8,784 nt of DNA from Thalassospiraceae bacterium. Lineage in GTDB: Bacteria > Pseudomonadota > Alphaproteobacteria > Rhodospirillales > Magnetovibrionaceae. The DNA is taken from positions 1-8,784 of the forward strand of contig DAOWFT010000106.1 of the NCBI GenBank assembly GCA_030637845.1, written 5' to 3'. Under the pieces are notes generated by a model that was given only the letters and a program-made list of their open reading frames with translations, was not told the DNA's origin and searched no databases. Positions 1 through 6,751 of this stretch are shown here, one piece after another (position 1 is the first letter of the stretch; each line of letters starts with the position of its first letter). A program made the position numbers and the translations under genes.

Positions 1-260
1 AGACCGCTAAGCGCAAGACTAAGAAGAAAGCCGCTAAGCGTAAAACCGCTAAGCGCAAGACTAAAAAGAAAGCCGCTAAGCGCAAGACTAAAAAGAAAAC
101 CGCTAAGCGCAAGACCGCTAAGAAAAAGACAGCTAAGCGGAAGACCAAGAAAAAAGCCGCTAAGCGTAAAACCGCTAAGAAAAAGACAGCTAAGCGTAAG
201 ACCGCTAAGCGCAAGACTAAGAAGAAAGCCGCTAAGCGTAAAACCGCTAAGCGCAAAAGA
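1..260 (+). repeat. Degenerate tandem repeat array with a 58-bp exact direct repeat
   Basis: The DNA encoding the basic tail is built from 15-nt modules (such as accgctaagcgcaag) and 12-nt modules (such as actaagaagaaa). Bases 1-58 are identical to bases 199-256, a spacing of 198 nt or exactly 66 codons. A second exact copy pair of 26 nt lies at 114-139 and 171-196. The 58-bp match touches the window edge, so it may be longer. Near-perfect nucleotide identity, not only protein identity, suggests recent expansion by slippage or unequal recombination. Confidence 0.9.
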
Positions 261-263
261 TAG
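1..263 (+). CDS. Histone H1-like Lys/Arg/Thr/Ala repeat protein, C-terminal part (5' end outside the window)
   Basis: This is an open frame running in from the left edge, with codons starting at position 3 and ending at TAG 261-263; an in-frame TAA follows directly, giving a double stop. The 86 visible residues use only four amino acids: 43 Lys, 12 Arg, 14 Thr and 17 Ala, so about 64% are basic. They parse completely into 13 pentads (TAKRK, AAKRK or TAKKK) and five TKKK tetrads, plus a final Arg. Such tails occur in bacterial histone H1-like proteins (chlamydial HctB and Bordetella BpH1 types), where they bind DNA without sequence specificity and are probably disordered. A nucleoid-binding role is inferred from composition only. 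The N-terminal part that would name the family is missing, so a fusion to another DNA- or RNA-binding domain is possible. The reading frame is convincing because the other + frames contain many stops within the repeats. Confidence 0.75.
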   Translation, partial: TAKRKTKKKAAKRKTAKRKTKKKAAKRKTKKKTAKRKTAKKKTAKRKTKKKAAKRKTAKKKTAKRKTAKRKTKKKAAKRKTAKRKR

Positions 264-306
264 TAAGAACTTGCGTTTAGACTCTTCTTTTTAGGAGATA
301 TATCGC

Positions 307-1503
307 ATGAATATCCATGAATACCAGGCCAAGGCACTCTTGGCCGGATTCGGGGTTGCCGTGCCCCGGGGTGGTGTAGCTTACACCGCCCCGGAGGCCG
401 AGCAAGTAGCCAAAGATCTCGCAAAAGAAATGCAGGGCGATCCGGCCAAGGAACCGGTATGGGTCGTCAAAGCACAAATACACGCTGGCGGCCGAGGAAA
501 AGGCGGCGGCGTTAAAATTGTCAAATCCATAGATGATGTGCTTGATACCGCTGGTCAAATATTGGGGATGCAGCTGATAACCCATCAGACTGGCCCGGAC
601 GGCAAGGAAGTAAAGCGCGTCTACATAGAAGAAGGCTGCGACATAGCTCGCGAGCTGTATTTATCCATGTTGATTGACCGCGCATCTTCGCGTGTCACCA
701 TAATGGCATCAACCGAAGGCGGAATGGACATTGAAGAAGTCGCCGCCAAAACCCCTGAAAAAATTATTATGGAAGTTATCGACCCGGCCATCGGCATTCA
801 GGGCTTTAACGCGCGCAACATAGCTTTTGGCCTTGGCCTTGAAGGCAAGCAGGTCGCAAGCGCGGTAAAACTGATAATGGGTATATATAAAGCCTTCAAT
901 GCGCTCGATGCATCGTTAGTTGAAATTAACCCATTGGTGGTTACCGGGGCCGGTGATGTAATGGCGCTTGATGCCAAAATGAATTTTGATGACAGCGCGC
1001 TATTTCGGCAAAAAGATATTTCCGAGCTGCGCGACGAAGACGAAGAGGACCCAGCCGAACTAGAGGCGGCGCGTCACGAGCTTAATTACATAAAGCTAGA
1101 TGGCAACATTGGCTGCATGGTTAATGGGGCCGGTCTGGCCATGTCGACCATGGACATCATCAAGCTAAATGGTGGCGATCCGGCTAATTTTCTTGATGTC
1201 GGCGGCGGGGCAACCAAAGAAAGGGTAACCACCGCATTTAAACTTATTTTATCGGACCCCAACGTCAAAGGAATATTGGTAAACATATTTGGCGGCATCA
1301 TGCGTTGCGATGTTATCGCCGAAGGCGTGGTCGCTGCGGCCAAGGAAGTAAGCATAGACATTCCATTGGTGGTCAGGCTCGAAGGAACCAATGTTGATTT
1401 GGGCAAAGAAATACTCAGCCAGTCAGGGCTTGAAATAGTATCCGCCGATGATCTTGGTGATGCCGCCGAAAAGGTGGTCGCGGCGGTAAGGGAGGCCGGA
1501 TAA
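307..1503 (+). CDS. sucC: Succinyl-CoA synthetase (ADP/GDP-forming) beta subunit
   Basis: This is the beta subunit of succinyl-CoA ligase, which with SucD converts succinyl-CoA, phosphate and ADP (or GDP) to succinate, CoA and ATP (or GTP) in the cytoplasmic TCA cycle. The 398 residues match the usual alphaproteobacterial length. The N-terminal half is an ATP-grasp domain that opens with MNIHEYQAK and has the glycine-rich nucleotide-binding segment HAGGRGKGGG at residues 59-68. Asn208 and Asp222 align with the Mg2+ ligands Asn199 and Asp213 of the E. coli enzyme. The C-terminal CoA-ligase domain carries GNIGCMVNGAG (266-276), FLDVGGGA (295-302) and FGGIMRCD (328-335). The ATG start is set by AGGAGA at 293-298, eight bases upstream, and by the conserved N-terminus. 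It is the first gene of the suc cluster. Whether the nucleotide is ADP or GDP cannot be read with confidence. Isoleucine is often encoded by ATA (at least 16 times). Confidence 0.98.
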   Translation: MNIHEYQAKALLAGFGVAVPRGGVAYTAPEAEQVAKDLAKEMQGDPAKEPVWVVKAQIHAGGRGKGGGVKIVKSIDDVLDTAGQILGMQLITHQTGPDGKEVKRVYIEEGCDIARELYLSMLIDRASSRVTIMASTEGGMDIEEVAAKTPEKIIMEVIDPAIGIQGFNARNIAFGLGLEGKQVASAVKLIMGIYKAFNALDASLVEINPLVVTGAGDVMALDAKMNFDDSALFRQKDISELRDEDEEDPAELEAARHELNYIKLDGNIGCMVNGAGLAMSTMDIIKLNGGDPANFLDVGGGATKERVTTAFKLILSDPNVKGILVNIFGGIMRCDVIAEGVVAAAKEVSIDIPLVVRLEGTNVDLGKEILSQSGLEIVSADDLGDAAEKVVAAVREAG

Positions 1504-1507
1504 AAAA

Positions 1508-2386
1508 ATGGCTGTTCTGGTTGATAAAAACACCAAGGTAATATGTCAGGGTTTTACTGGCGCCCAAGGCACCTTTCATTCCGAACAGGCCATAGCCTAT
1601 GGCACCAACATGGTTGGCGGGGTTACGCCGGGCAAGGGTGGTGGGGTCCATCTTGATCTTCCGGTGTTTGATACGGTGATGGAGGCGGCAGAAAAAACAA
1701 ATGCCGACGCCAGCGTTATTTATGTCCCACCGCCATTTGCGGCTGACGCCATACTCGAGGCAATAGCGGCTGAAATTGAATTAGTGGTCTGTATTACCGA
1801 AGGCATTCCGGTGCTTGATATGGTCAGGGTAAAGCGCGCGTTAGAGGGTTCCGCCACCCGCCTTATCGGCCCCAACTGCCCCGGGGTAATTACGCCGGGT
1901 GAATGCAAAATCGGCATTATGCCGGGCCATATTCATACCCGCGGCAAAGTCGGCATTGTTTCTCGTTCGGGCACGCTGACTTATGAAGCGGTGGCGCAAA
2001 CAACGGCCACCGGATTAGGCCAGACCACCTGCATCGGTATTGGCGGCGACCCGGTTAATGGCACCAATTTTGTTGATTGTTTGGATATGTTTCTGGGCGA
2101 TGATGAGACCGAAGCCATTATAATGATTGGTGAAATTGGCGGTACCGCCGAGGAAGAAGCAGCCGATTTCCTGAAATCGTCCAAAATTAAAAAACCGGTA
2201 ACGGGCTTTATTGCCGGCCTTACCGCGCCGCCGGGGCGCAGAATGGGCCATGCCGGGGCCATTATATCGGGCGGCAAGGGAACCGCCGGAGATAAAATCG
2301 AGGCCTTAAAGTCCGCCGGTATTGCGGTTGCCTCGTCACCGGCCACCATCGGCCAGACAATGGTGGAAAAACTTAAAAACAGTTGA
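1508..2386 (+). CDS. sucD: Succinyl-CoA synthetase alpha subunit
   Basis: This is the alpha subunit of succinyl-CoA ligase, which binds CoA and carries the phosphohistidine intermediate; it works as a heteromer with SucC. At 292 residues it has the normal family length. The N-terminal Rossmann-type CoA-binding domain has the glycine-rich loop GFTGAQGTFH (15-24), followed by the conserved VGGVTPGKGG (36-45) and VPPPFAADAI (73-82). The central segment GPNCPGVITPGECKIGIMPG is at 121-140. The active-site motif GRRMGHAGAI (243-252) contains the phosphorylated His248, equivalent to His246/247 of E. coli. The gene starts only 4 nt after the sucC stop, with GGAGG at 1491-1495 inside the end of sucC, so the two are almost certainly co-transcribed and probably translationally coupled. 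That suits an enzyme needing equal amounts of both subunits. I see nothing missing. Confidence 0.98.
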   Translation: MAVLVDKNTKVICQGFTGAQGTFHSEQAIAYGTNMVGGVTPGKGGGVHLDLPVFDTVMEAAEKTNADASVIYVPPPFAADAILEAIAAEIELVVCITEGIPVLDMVRVKRALEGSATRLIGPNCPGVITPGECKIGIMPGHIHTRGKVGIVSRSGTLTYEAVAQTTATGLGQTTCIGIGGDPVNGTNFVDCLDMFLGDDETEAIIMIGEIGGTAEEEAADFLKSSKIKKPVTGFIAGLTAPPGRRMGHAGAIISGGKGTAGDKIEALKSAGIAVASSPATIGQTMVEKLKNS

Positions 2387-2499
2387 AAAAAAAGCTTTAA
2401 GACATCAGATAAATGGTGCTCAATGCTGTTGCCTAATGGGGTGTTTAAAATTTAAGGGGGAAATAGCGGGAAAGTTCCCAATGTTTTCTTGTTTTGCCC
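2387..2499 (+). promoter_or_regulatory. sucD-sucA leader: longest gap in the operon, with an inverted repeat and no well-placed Shine-Dalgarno
   Basis: This 113-nt gap is much longer than the other gaps in the operon (4, 39 and 40 nt). It begins with an A-rich run, has an AT-rich stretch (2445-2453), then a purine block AAGGGGG at 2454-2460. That block is 39 nt upstream of the sucA ATG, too far for a normal Shine-Dalgarno. GGGAAAGTTCCC at 2468-2479 is a perfect 5-bp inverted repeat with a 2-nt centre. No terminator hairpin with a T tract is present, and I found no pair of -35/-10 hexamers with acceptable spacing. A role as internal promoter, operator or translation-control leader is inference from gap length and the repeat. 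Confidence 0.3.
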
Positions 2500-2516
2500 A
2501 TGACAACAGTACCTGA
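2481..2516 (+). CDS. Possible 11-codon leader ORF overlapping the sucA start
   Basis: ATG 2481 opens a short frame encoding MFSCFAHDNST and ending at TGA 2514-2516, overlapping the first codons of sucA in another frame. If it were translated, terminating ribosomes would release 14 nt past the sucA ATG at 2500, close enough to allow re-initiation. The nearest purine block, AAGGGGG, ends 20 nt upstream of this ATG, which is long for a ribosome binding site. There is no run of a single amino acid that would suggest classical attenuation. It may well be chance, and the call is weak. Confidence 0.12.
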   Translation: MFSCFAHDNST

Positions 2517-5457
2517 CAACTTCCTTAGCGGTGCCAACGCCCTTTACGTTGTGGAACTTTACGCCCGCTATCTCAATAATGCATCCACCGTGGATAAACA
2601 TTGGGCCGATTGGTTTTCCGACCTTGATGATGACAGCCGTTCGGTTTTAAGCGAGCTTCAGGGCGCATCGTGGGCGCCATCGGGTGCCGGTGTAGTAGGC
2701 GCATTTGCCACCAATGGAAACGGTTCCGCTGGTGGATGGATGGAGCCGCAGTCCGGAACCGGGGTCGCCGCGCCCACCATGGCTACGGGCCCAACCGTGG
2801 CACCCAGCACAGATTCAATCCGCCGCGCAACCAAAGACACCATTCGCGCACTAATGCTTATTCGCGCATATCGCGTGCGCGGTCACTTGATTGCTAATTT
2901 TGATCCACTGGGGCTTGAAGGGCGAACCGCACATCCGGAACTTGACCCGCGCCACTATGGTTTTTCTGATGCCGACATGGATCGGCCTATTTTTATAGAC
3001 CATGTCCTTGGTCTTGAGGTTGCTACCCTCAGGGAAATTTTGGCTATCTTGAAAGAAACCTATTGCGGTTCCATCGGGGTTGAGTTCACACACATTCAAG
3101 AACCGGAAGTTAAGGCATGGATACAGCGCAGGATCGAAGGGGTTCGCAACCAGACCGATTTTACAATCAAAGGCAAGCGCGCAATCCTTGAACGTATGGT
3201 TGAAAGCGAAGGCTTCGAGAAATTTCTCAATGTAAAATATACCGGGACCAAGCGTTTTGGTCTTGATGGTGGCGAGTCCGCCATACCCGCGCTTGAACAA
3301 ATAATAAAACGCGGTGGGCAGTTGGGCATAAAAGAAATTGTTATCGGCATGCCGCACCGTGGCCGCCTTAATGTCTTGGCCAATGTTATGCGTAAACCAT
3401 ATCAGGCGATTTTTTCCGAATTTCAGGGCGGCTCTGCCAACCCCGACGACACCGAAGGTTCCGGCGATGTTAAATACCATCTCGGCACATCGGCTGACCG
3501 CGTCTTTGATGGGGAAACGGTCCATCTTTCACTAACCGCCAATCCATCTCACCTCGAAGCGGTAAACCCGGTGGTATTGGGCAAAGTCAGGGCCAAGCAA
3601 CGCCAGCGCGGTGATAGCGAACGGGGCGAGGTAATGGGATTGTTAATGCATGGCGACGCCGCATTTGCCGGACAGGGTTTGGTGCCGGAAACACTGGATT
3701 TGGCCGAACTAAAAGGCTACCGCACCGGCGGCACCATCCACCTTATTGTTAATAACCAAATCGGATTTACCACCGCGCCTTCGTATTCACGTTCATCGCC
3801 CTATCCATCCGACGTTGCAAAAATGACCCAGACCCCAATTTTTCACGTTAACGGTGACGATCCCGAAGCCGTCGTGCATGTTGCGCGCATAGCCACCGAG
3901 TTCAGGCAGGAATTCAAGCGTGATGTTGTTATTGATATGTTTTGTTATCGTCGTCATGGCCACAACGAAGCCGACGAGCCGATGTTTACCAATCCGGTTA
4001 TGTATCGAACAATCGCCAACCACCCGACCACGCGTGAAGTTTACGCCAAGCAATTGATAAACGAAGGCGTAATAAGCGAAGTCGATGTTGAAAAAATGAC
4101 CACCTCTTTCCATCAGCATTTGGAAAAGGAATTAAAAGCATCGGAAAGCTATCGCCCCAACAAGGCCGATTGGCTGGAGGGAAAGTGGAAAGGACTTAAT
4201 CGTCTTAGCGGCGAAGAAGAATTAAGCGATGATGATACCTCTCTGTCGATGGAGGTGCTGGAAGAAATCGGCAAGGCAATTTCCGATCCCCCGGCTAATT
4301 TTGAAGTTAATACTAAAATCCTGCGTCAGTTAAAAAACAAACGAAAAATGATTGAAACCCACGAAGGCATAGACTGGGCAACCGCCGAAGCCATTGCCTT
4401 TGGCAGCCTTTGCCTTGATCACGGCGGGGTCAGGCTATCGGGTCAGGATTCCGGGCGCGGTACTTTTTCCCACCGTCATGCGGTGCTGGTGGATCAGGTA
4501 AACGAAGAACGTTTTGTTCCAATTAATAACATTCGCCCCGGTAATCAGAACGAACTGGAAGTAATAGATAGCCCGCTGTCCGAAGCCGGCGTGCTTGGTT
4601 TTGAATACGGCTATTCCATGGCCGAACCGGAACGACTTATTATCTGGGAAGCACAATTTGGTGATTTTGCCAACGGTGCGCAGGTGATAATTGATCAGTT
4701 CATAGCAAGCGGCGAAACCAAGTGGCTAAGGTTTTCAGGTCTGGTAATGCTTTTGCCGCACGGGTTTGAAGGCCAAGGCCCAGAACATTCTTCGGCTCGG
4801 CTGGAACGCTACCTGCAACTTTGTGCCGAAGACAACATGCAGGTGGTAAACCTGACCACCCCGGCACAATATTTTCATGTTTTACGTCGCCAGATTTGTC
4901 GCAACTATCGCAAACCGCTGGTGGTAATGGCGCCTAAATCCTTGCTCAGGCACAAATTGGTGGTTTCCAATCTGGGTGAAATGGGGCCCGACACAAGATT
5001 CCGCCGGGTCTTACCGGAACATGATCGTCTGGTGCTGGATAAAAAAGTACGCCGGGTGATTATTTGCTCAGGAAAAGTTTATTACGACATTCTTGAAACA
5101 AGACGAAAACGCAATATAGATGATGTCGCCATAGTGCGGCTGGAACAGATTTACCCATTCCCGTGGAAGGGGTTGCTGCAACAGCTTTCACGCTATCCCC
5201 GCGCCGAGGTGGTTTGGGCACAGGAAGAGCCAGCCAATATGGGGGCGTGGACTTTTGTCGGGCAACGCATCGAAACCATAATGCGCGAACTGGGAAAAGA
5301 TCACTCAAGCCCGGTTTATGTGGGGCGCCGGGGCGCGGCTTCACCGGCTACCGGGCTGCACAGCCGTCACCTCGAAGAACAAAACTGGATTGTCGATCAG
5401 TCACTGGAAGGCGATCTTTCCAAAATACAACAACCGCACACGCGGCCGGTTTATTAG
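2500..5457 (+). CDS. sucA: 2-oxoglutarate dehydrogenase E1 component
   Basis: This is the TPP-dependent E1 enzyme that decarboxylates 2-oxoglutarate and passes the succinyl group to the lipoyl arm of SucB. From ATG 2500 it has 985 residues, somewhat longer than E. coli SucA (933) and typical of alphaproteobacteria. The N-terminal E2/E3-binding segment (FLSGANALYVVELYARYL) is followed by a Gly/Ala/Pro-rich linker at about 60-108. The catalytic core has His286 in GMPHRGRLNVL, NPSHLEAVNP (348-357), the TPP/Mg motif GDAAFAGQG starting at 385 with Asp386, and NNQIGF from 418. The second half has SGQDSGRGTFSHRH (647-660) and the C-terminal QEEPANMGAW (908-917). A TTG at 2494 is in frame two codons earlier. 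I prefer the ATG because it is the standard codon; an in-frame TAG at 2464-2466 rules out longer forms. Neither start has a normally spaced Shine-Dalgarno. Confidence 0.97.
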   Translation: MTTVPDNFLSGANALYVVELYARYLNNASTVDKHWADWFSDLDDDSRSVLSELQGASWAPSGAGVVGAFATNGNGSAGGWMEPQSGTGVAAPTMATGPTVAPSTDSIRRATKDTIRALMLIRAYRVRGHLIANFDPLGLEGRTAHPELDPRHYGFSDADMDRPIFIDHVLGLEVATLREILAILKETYCGSIGVEFTHIQEPEVKAWIQRRIEGVRNQTDFTIKGKRAILERMVESEGFEKFLNVKYTGTKRFGLDGGESAIPALEQIIKRGGQLGIKEIVIGMPHRGRLNVLANVMRKPYQAIFSEFQGGSANPDDTEGSGDVKYHLGTSADRVFDGETVHLSLTANPSHLEAVNPVVLGKVRAKQRQRGDSERGEVMGLLMHGDAAFAGQGLVPETLDLAELKGYRTGGTIHLIVNNQIGFTTAPSYSRSSPYPSDVAKMTQTPIFHVNGDDPEAVVHVARIATEFRQEFKRDVVIDMFCYRRHGHNEADEPMFTNPVMYRTIANHPTTREVYAKQLINEGVISEVDVEKMTTSFHQHLEKELKASESYRPNKADWLEGKWKGLNRLSGEEELSDDDTSLSMEVLEEIGKAISDPPANFEVNTKILRQLKNKRKMIETHEGIDWATAEAIAFGSLCLDHGGVRLSGQDSGRGTFSHRHAVLVDQVNEERFVPINNIRPGNQNELEVIDSPLSEAGVLGFEYGYSMAEPERLIIWEAQFGDFANGAQVIIDQFIASGETKWLRFSGLVMLLPHGFEGQGPEHSSARLERYLQLCAEDNMQVVNLTTPAQYFHVLRRQICRNYRKPLVVMAPKSLLRHKLVVSNLGEMGPDTRFRRVLPEHDRLVLDKKVRRVIICSGKVYYDILETRRKRNIDDVAIVRLEQIYPFPWKGLLQQLSRYPRAEVVWAQEEPANMGAWTFVGQRIETIMRELGKDHSSPVYVGRRGAASPATGLHSRHLEEQNWIVDQSLEGDLSKIQQPHTRPVY

Positions 5458-5496
5458 GCCCAATTTGTTAAATGAAGTTTAAGGAGCAAAAGCATC

Positions 5497-6711
5497 ATGG
5501 CTACCGAAATAAAGGTTCCAGCATTAGGCGAATCGGTAACCGAGGCAACGGTTGCAAAATGGTTCAAGCAACCGGGCGAGGCCGTTACCATTGACGAGCC
5601 GATAGTCGAGCTTGAAACCGATAAGGTAACGGTAGAGGTTCCGGCCCCGGCATCGGGTGCATTGGCAAGCATAGGCGTAGCCGAAGGTTCCGACGTAGAT
5701 GTCGGTGCGGTGTTAGGTGTTATTGACGAAAGTGCAAAAGGAACGGCTCCGGCCGAGGCCTCACCGGCACCTGCCAAAAAAGAAGAAGCACCGGCCCCGG
5801 CACCTAAACCGGCACCCTCTCCCGCCCCAGCCCCAGCGGCAAAAAAATCAGTACCAACCTCACCCCCAACATCACCAAGCGCACGCAAGCTAATGGCTGA
5901 AAAGGGCGTGGAGGCAGCGGCTGTCGAAGGAACCGGCCCCGGCGGGCGCATAACCAAGCAAGACGCGGTTAATTCGGGTGCCGCCCAATATCCGCCCCGG
6001 CTTGATGGCCCGCGCGAAGAGCGGGTGCCAATGACCAGGTTGCGCAAACGTATTGCCGAACGCCTGAAAGAAGCACAAGAAAACGCGGCCATGTTGACCA
6101 CCTTTAACGAGGTTGATATGGGCGCGGTTATGGAAATGCGGAAAAATTTCCAAGAAAGTTTCCAAAAACGCCATGGGGTAAAACTTGGCTTTATGTCGTT
6201 CTTTGCCAAGGCCTGCGTTACCGCATTGCGCGAATATCCCGCGGCTAATGCCGAAATTGATGGCGGTGATATAATTTATAAAAATTATTACGACATCGGC
6301 ATTGCCGTTGGCACCGAACAAGGTCTGGTGGTTCCGGTTGTGCGCGATGTTGATGCGCTTAACTTTGCCCAAATTGAGCAAACAATAAATGATTACGGCG
6401 CCCGCGCCCGCGAAGGTCGCCTGACCATGGATGAGCTTACCGGAGGAACATTTACCATCACCAACGGTGGCGTGTTTGGTTCACTGCTTTCGACACCTAT
6501 ATTGAACGCACCGCAACCGGGTATTTTGGGTATGCATAAAATACAGCAGCGGGCCATGGTAATGGCCGACGGTTCAATTGAGGCCCGGCCGATGATGTAT
6601 CTTGCCCTGTCCTATGATCACCGCATAATTGATGGGCGCGAAGCGGTTTCATTTTTGGTCAGGGTCAAAGAATGCATCGAAAACCCCGAACGCATAATGC
6701 TCGATACTTGA
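5497..6711 (+). CDS. sucB: Dihydrolipoyllysine-residue succinyltransferase, E2 of 2-oxoglutarate dehydrogenase
   Basis: This is the core E2 enzyme of the 2-oxoglutarate dehydrogenase complex: it takes the succinyl group from SucA on a swinging lipoyl arm and transfers it to CoA. The 404 residues show the standard layout. One lipoyl domain spans about 1-77, with the lipoylated Lys43 in ETDKVTVEVPAP. A flexible Ala/Pro/Lys linker follows at about 80-125. The E1/E3-binding domain is at about 125-160 (SPSARKLMAEKGV, GTGPGGRITKQDAV). The catalytic domain ends in LSYDHRIIDGREAV, with His375 and Asp379 as the expected catalytic pair. A single lipoyl domain and the SYDHRIIDG signature favour the succinyl-transferring type over pyruvate dehydrogenase E2, and the position directly after sucA settles it. 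AAGGAG at 5481-5486 sits 10 nt before the ATG. The gap after sucA is 39 nt with no terminator, so it should share the transcript. Confidence 0.97.
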   Translation: MATEIKVPALGESVTEATVAKWFKQPGEAVTIDEPIVELETDKVTVEVPAPASGALASIGVAEGSDVDVGAVLGVIDESAKGTAPAEASPAPAKKEEAPAPAPKPAPSPAPAPAAKKSVPTSPPTSPSARKLMAEKGVEAAAVEGTGPGGRITKQDAVNSGAAQYPPRLDGPREERVPMTRLRKRIAERLKEAQENAAMLTTFNEVDMGAVMEMRKNFQESFQKRHGVKLGFMSFFAKACVTALREYPAANAEIDGGDIIYKNYYDIGIAVGTEQGLVVPVVRDVDALNFAQIEQTINDYGARAREGRLTMDELTGGTFTITNGGVFGSLLSTPILNAPQPGILGMHKIQQRAMVMADGSIEARPMMYLALSYDHRIIDGREAVSFLVRVKECIENPERIMLDT

Positions 6712-6751
6712 TGCAGCGCCAGCGTGCATATTAAAAGCGTGGAGACGAAAC

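Noticed and set aside
271..304. TTGCGT and GATATA before sucC as a promoter
   Set aside because: The spacing is too long for a sigma-70 promoter and the -10-like element overlaps the ribosome binding region, leaving no room for a leader.
2322..2516. 64-codon + strand ORF bridging the end of sucD and the start of sucA
   Set aside because: Most of it is out-of-frame sucD, and its composition is not protein-like. Only the last 11 codons are kept, as a weak leader-ORF possibility.
2851..3525. Long - strand ORF (224 codons) opposite sucA
   Set aside because: It lies wholly within the E1 coding sequence, whose motifs are intact; the antisense product has no recognisable domain and no Shine-Dalgarno.
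5454..6209. Long - strand ORF (251 codons) opposite sucB
   Set aside because: It is the mirror of the Ala/Pro-rich lipoyl linker, giving a low-complexity Ser/Ala/Gly product; sucB is certain on the + strand.
6712..6728. Apparent dyad (TGCA at both ends) in the sucB-lpd gap
   Set aside because: Only the self-complementary TGCA ends pair; the inner bases do not, so there is no stable hairpin and no T tract.
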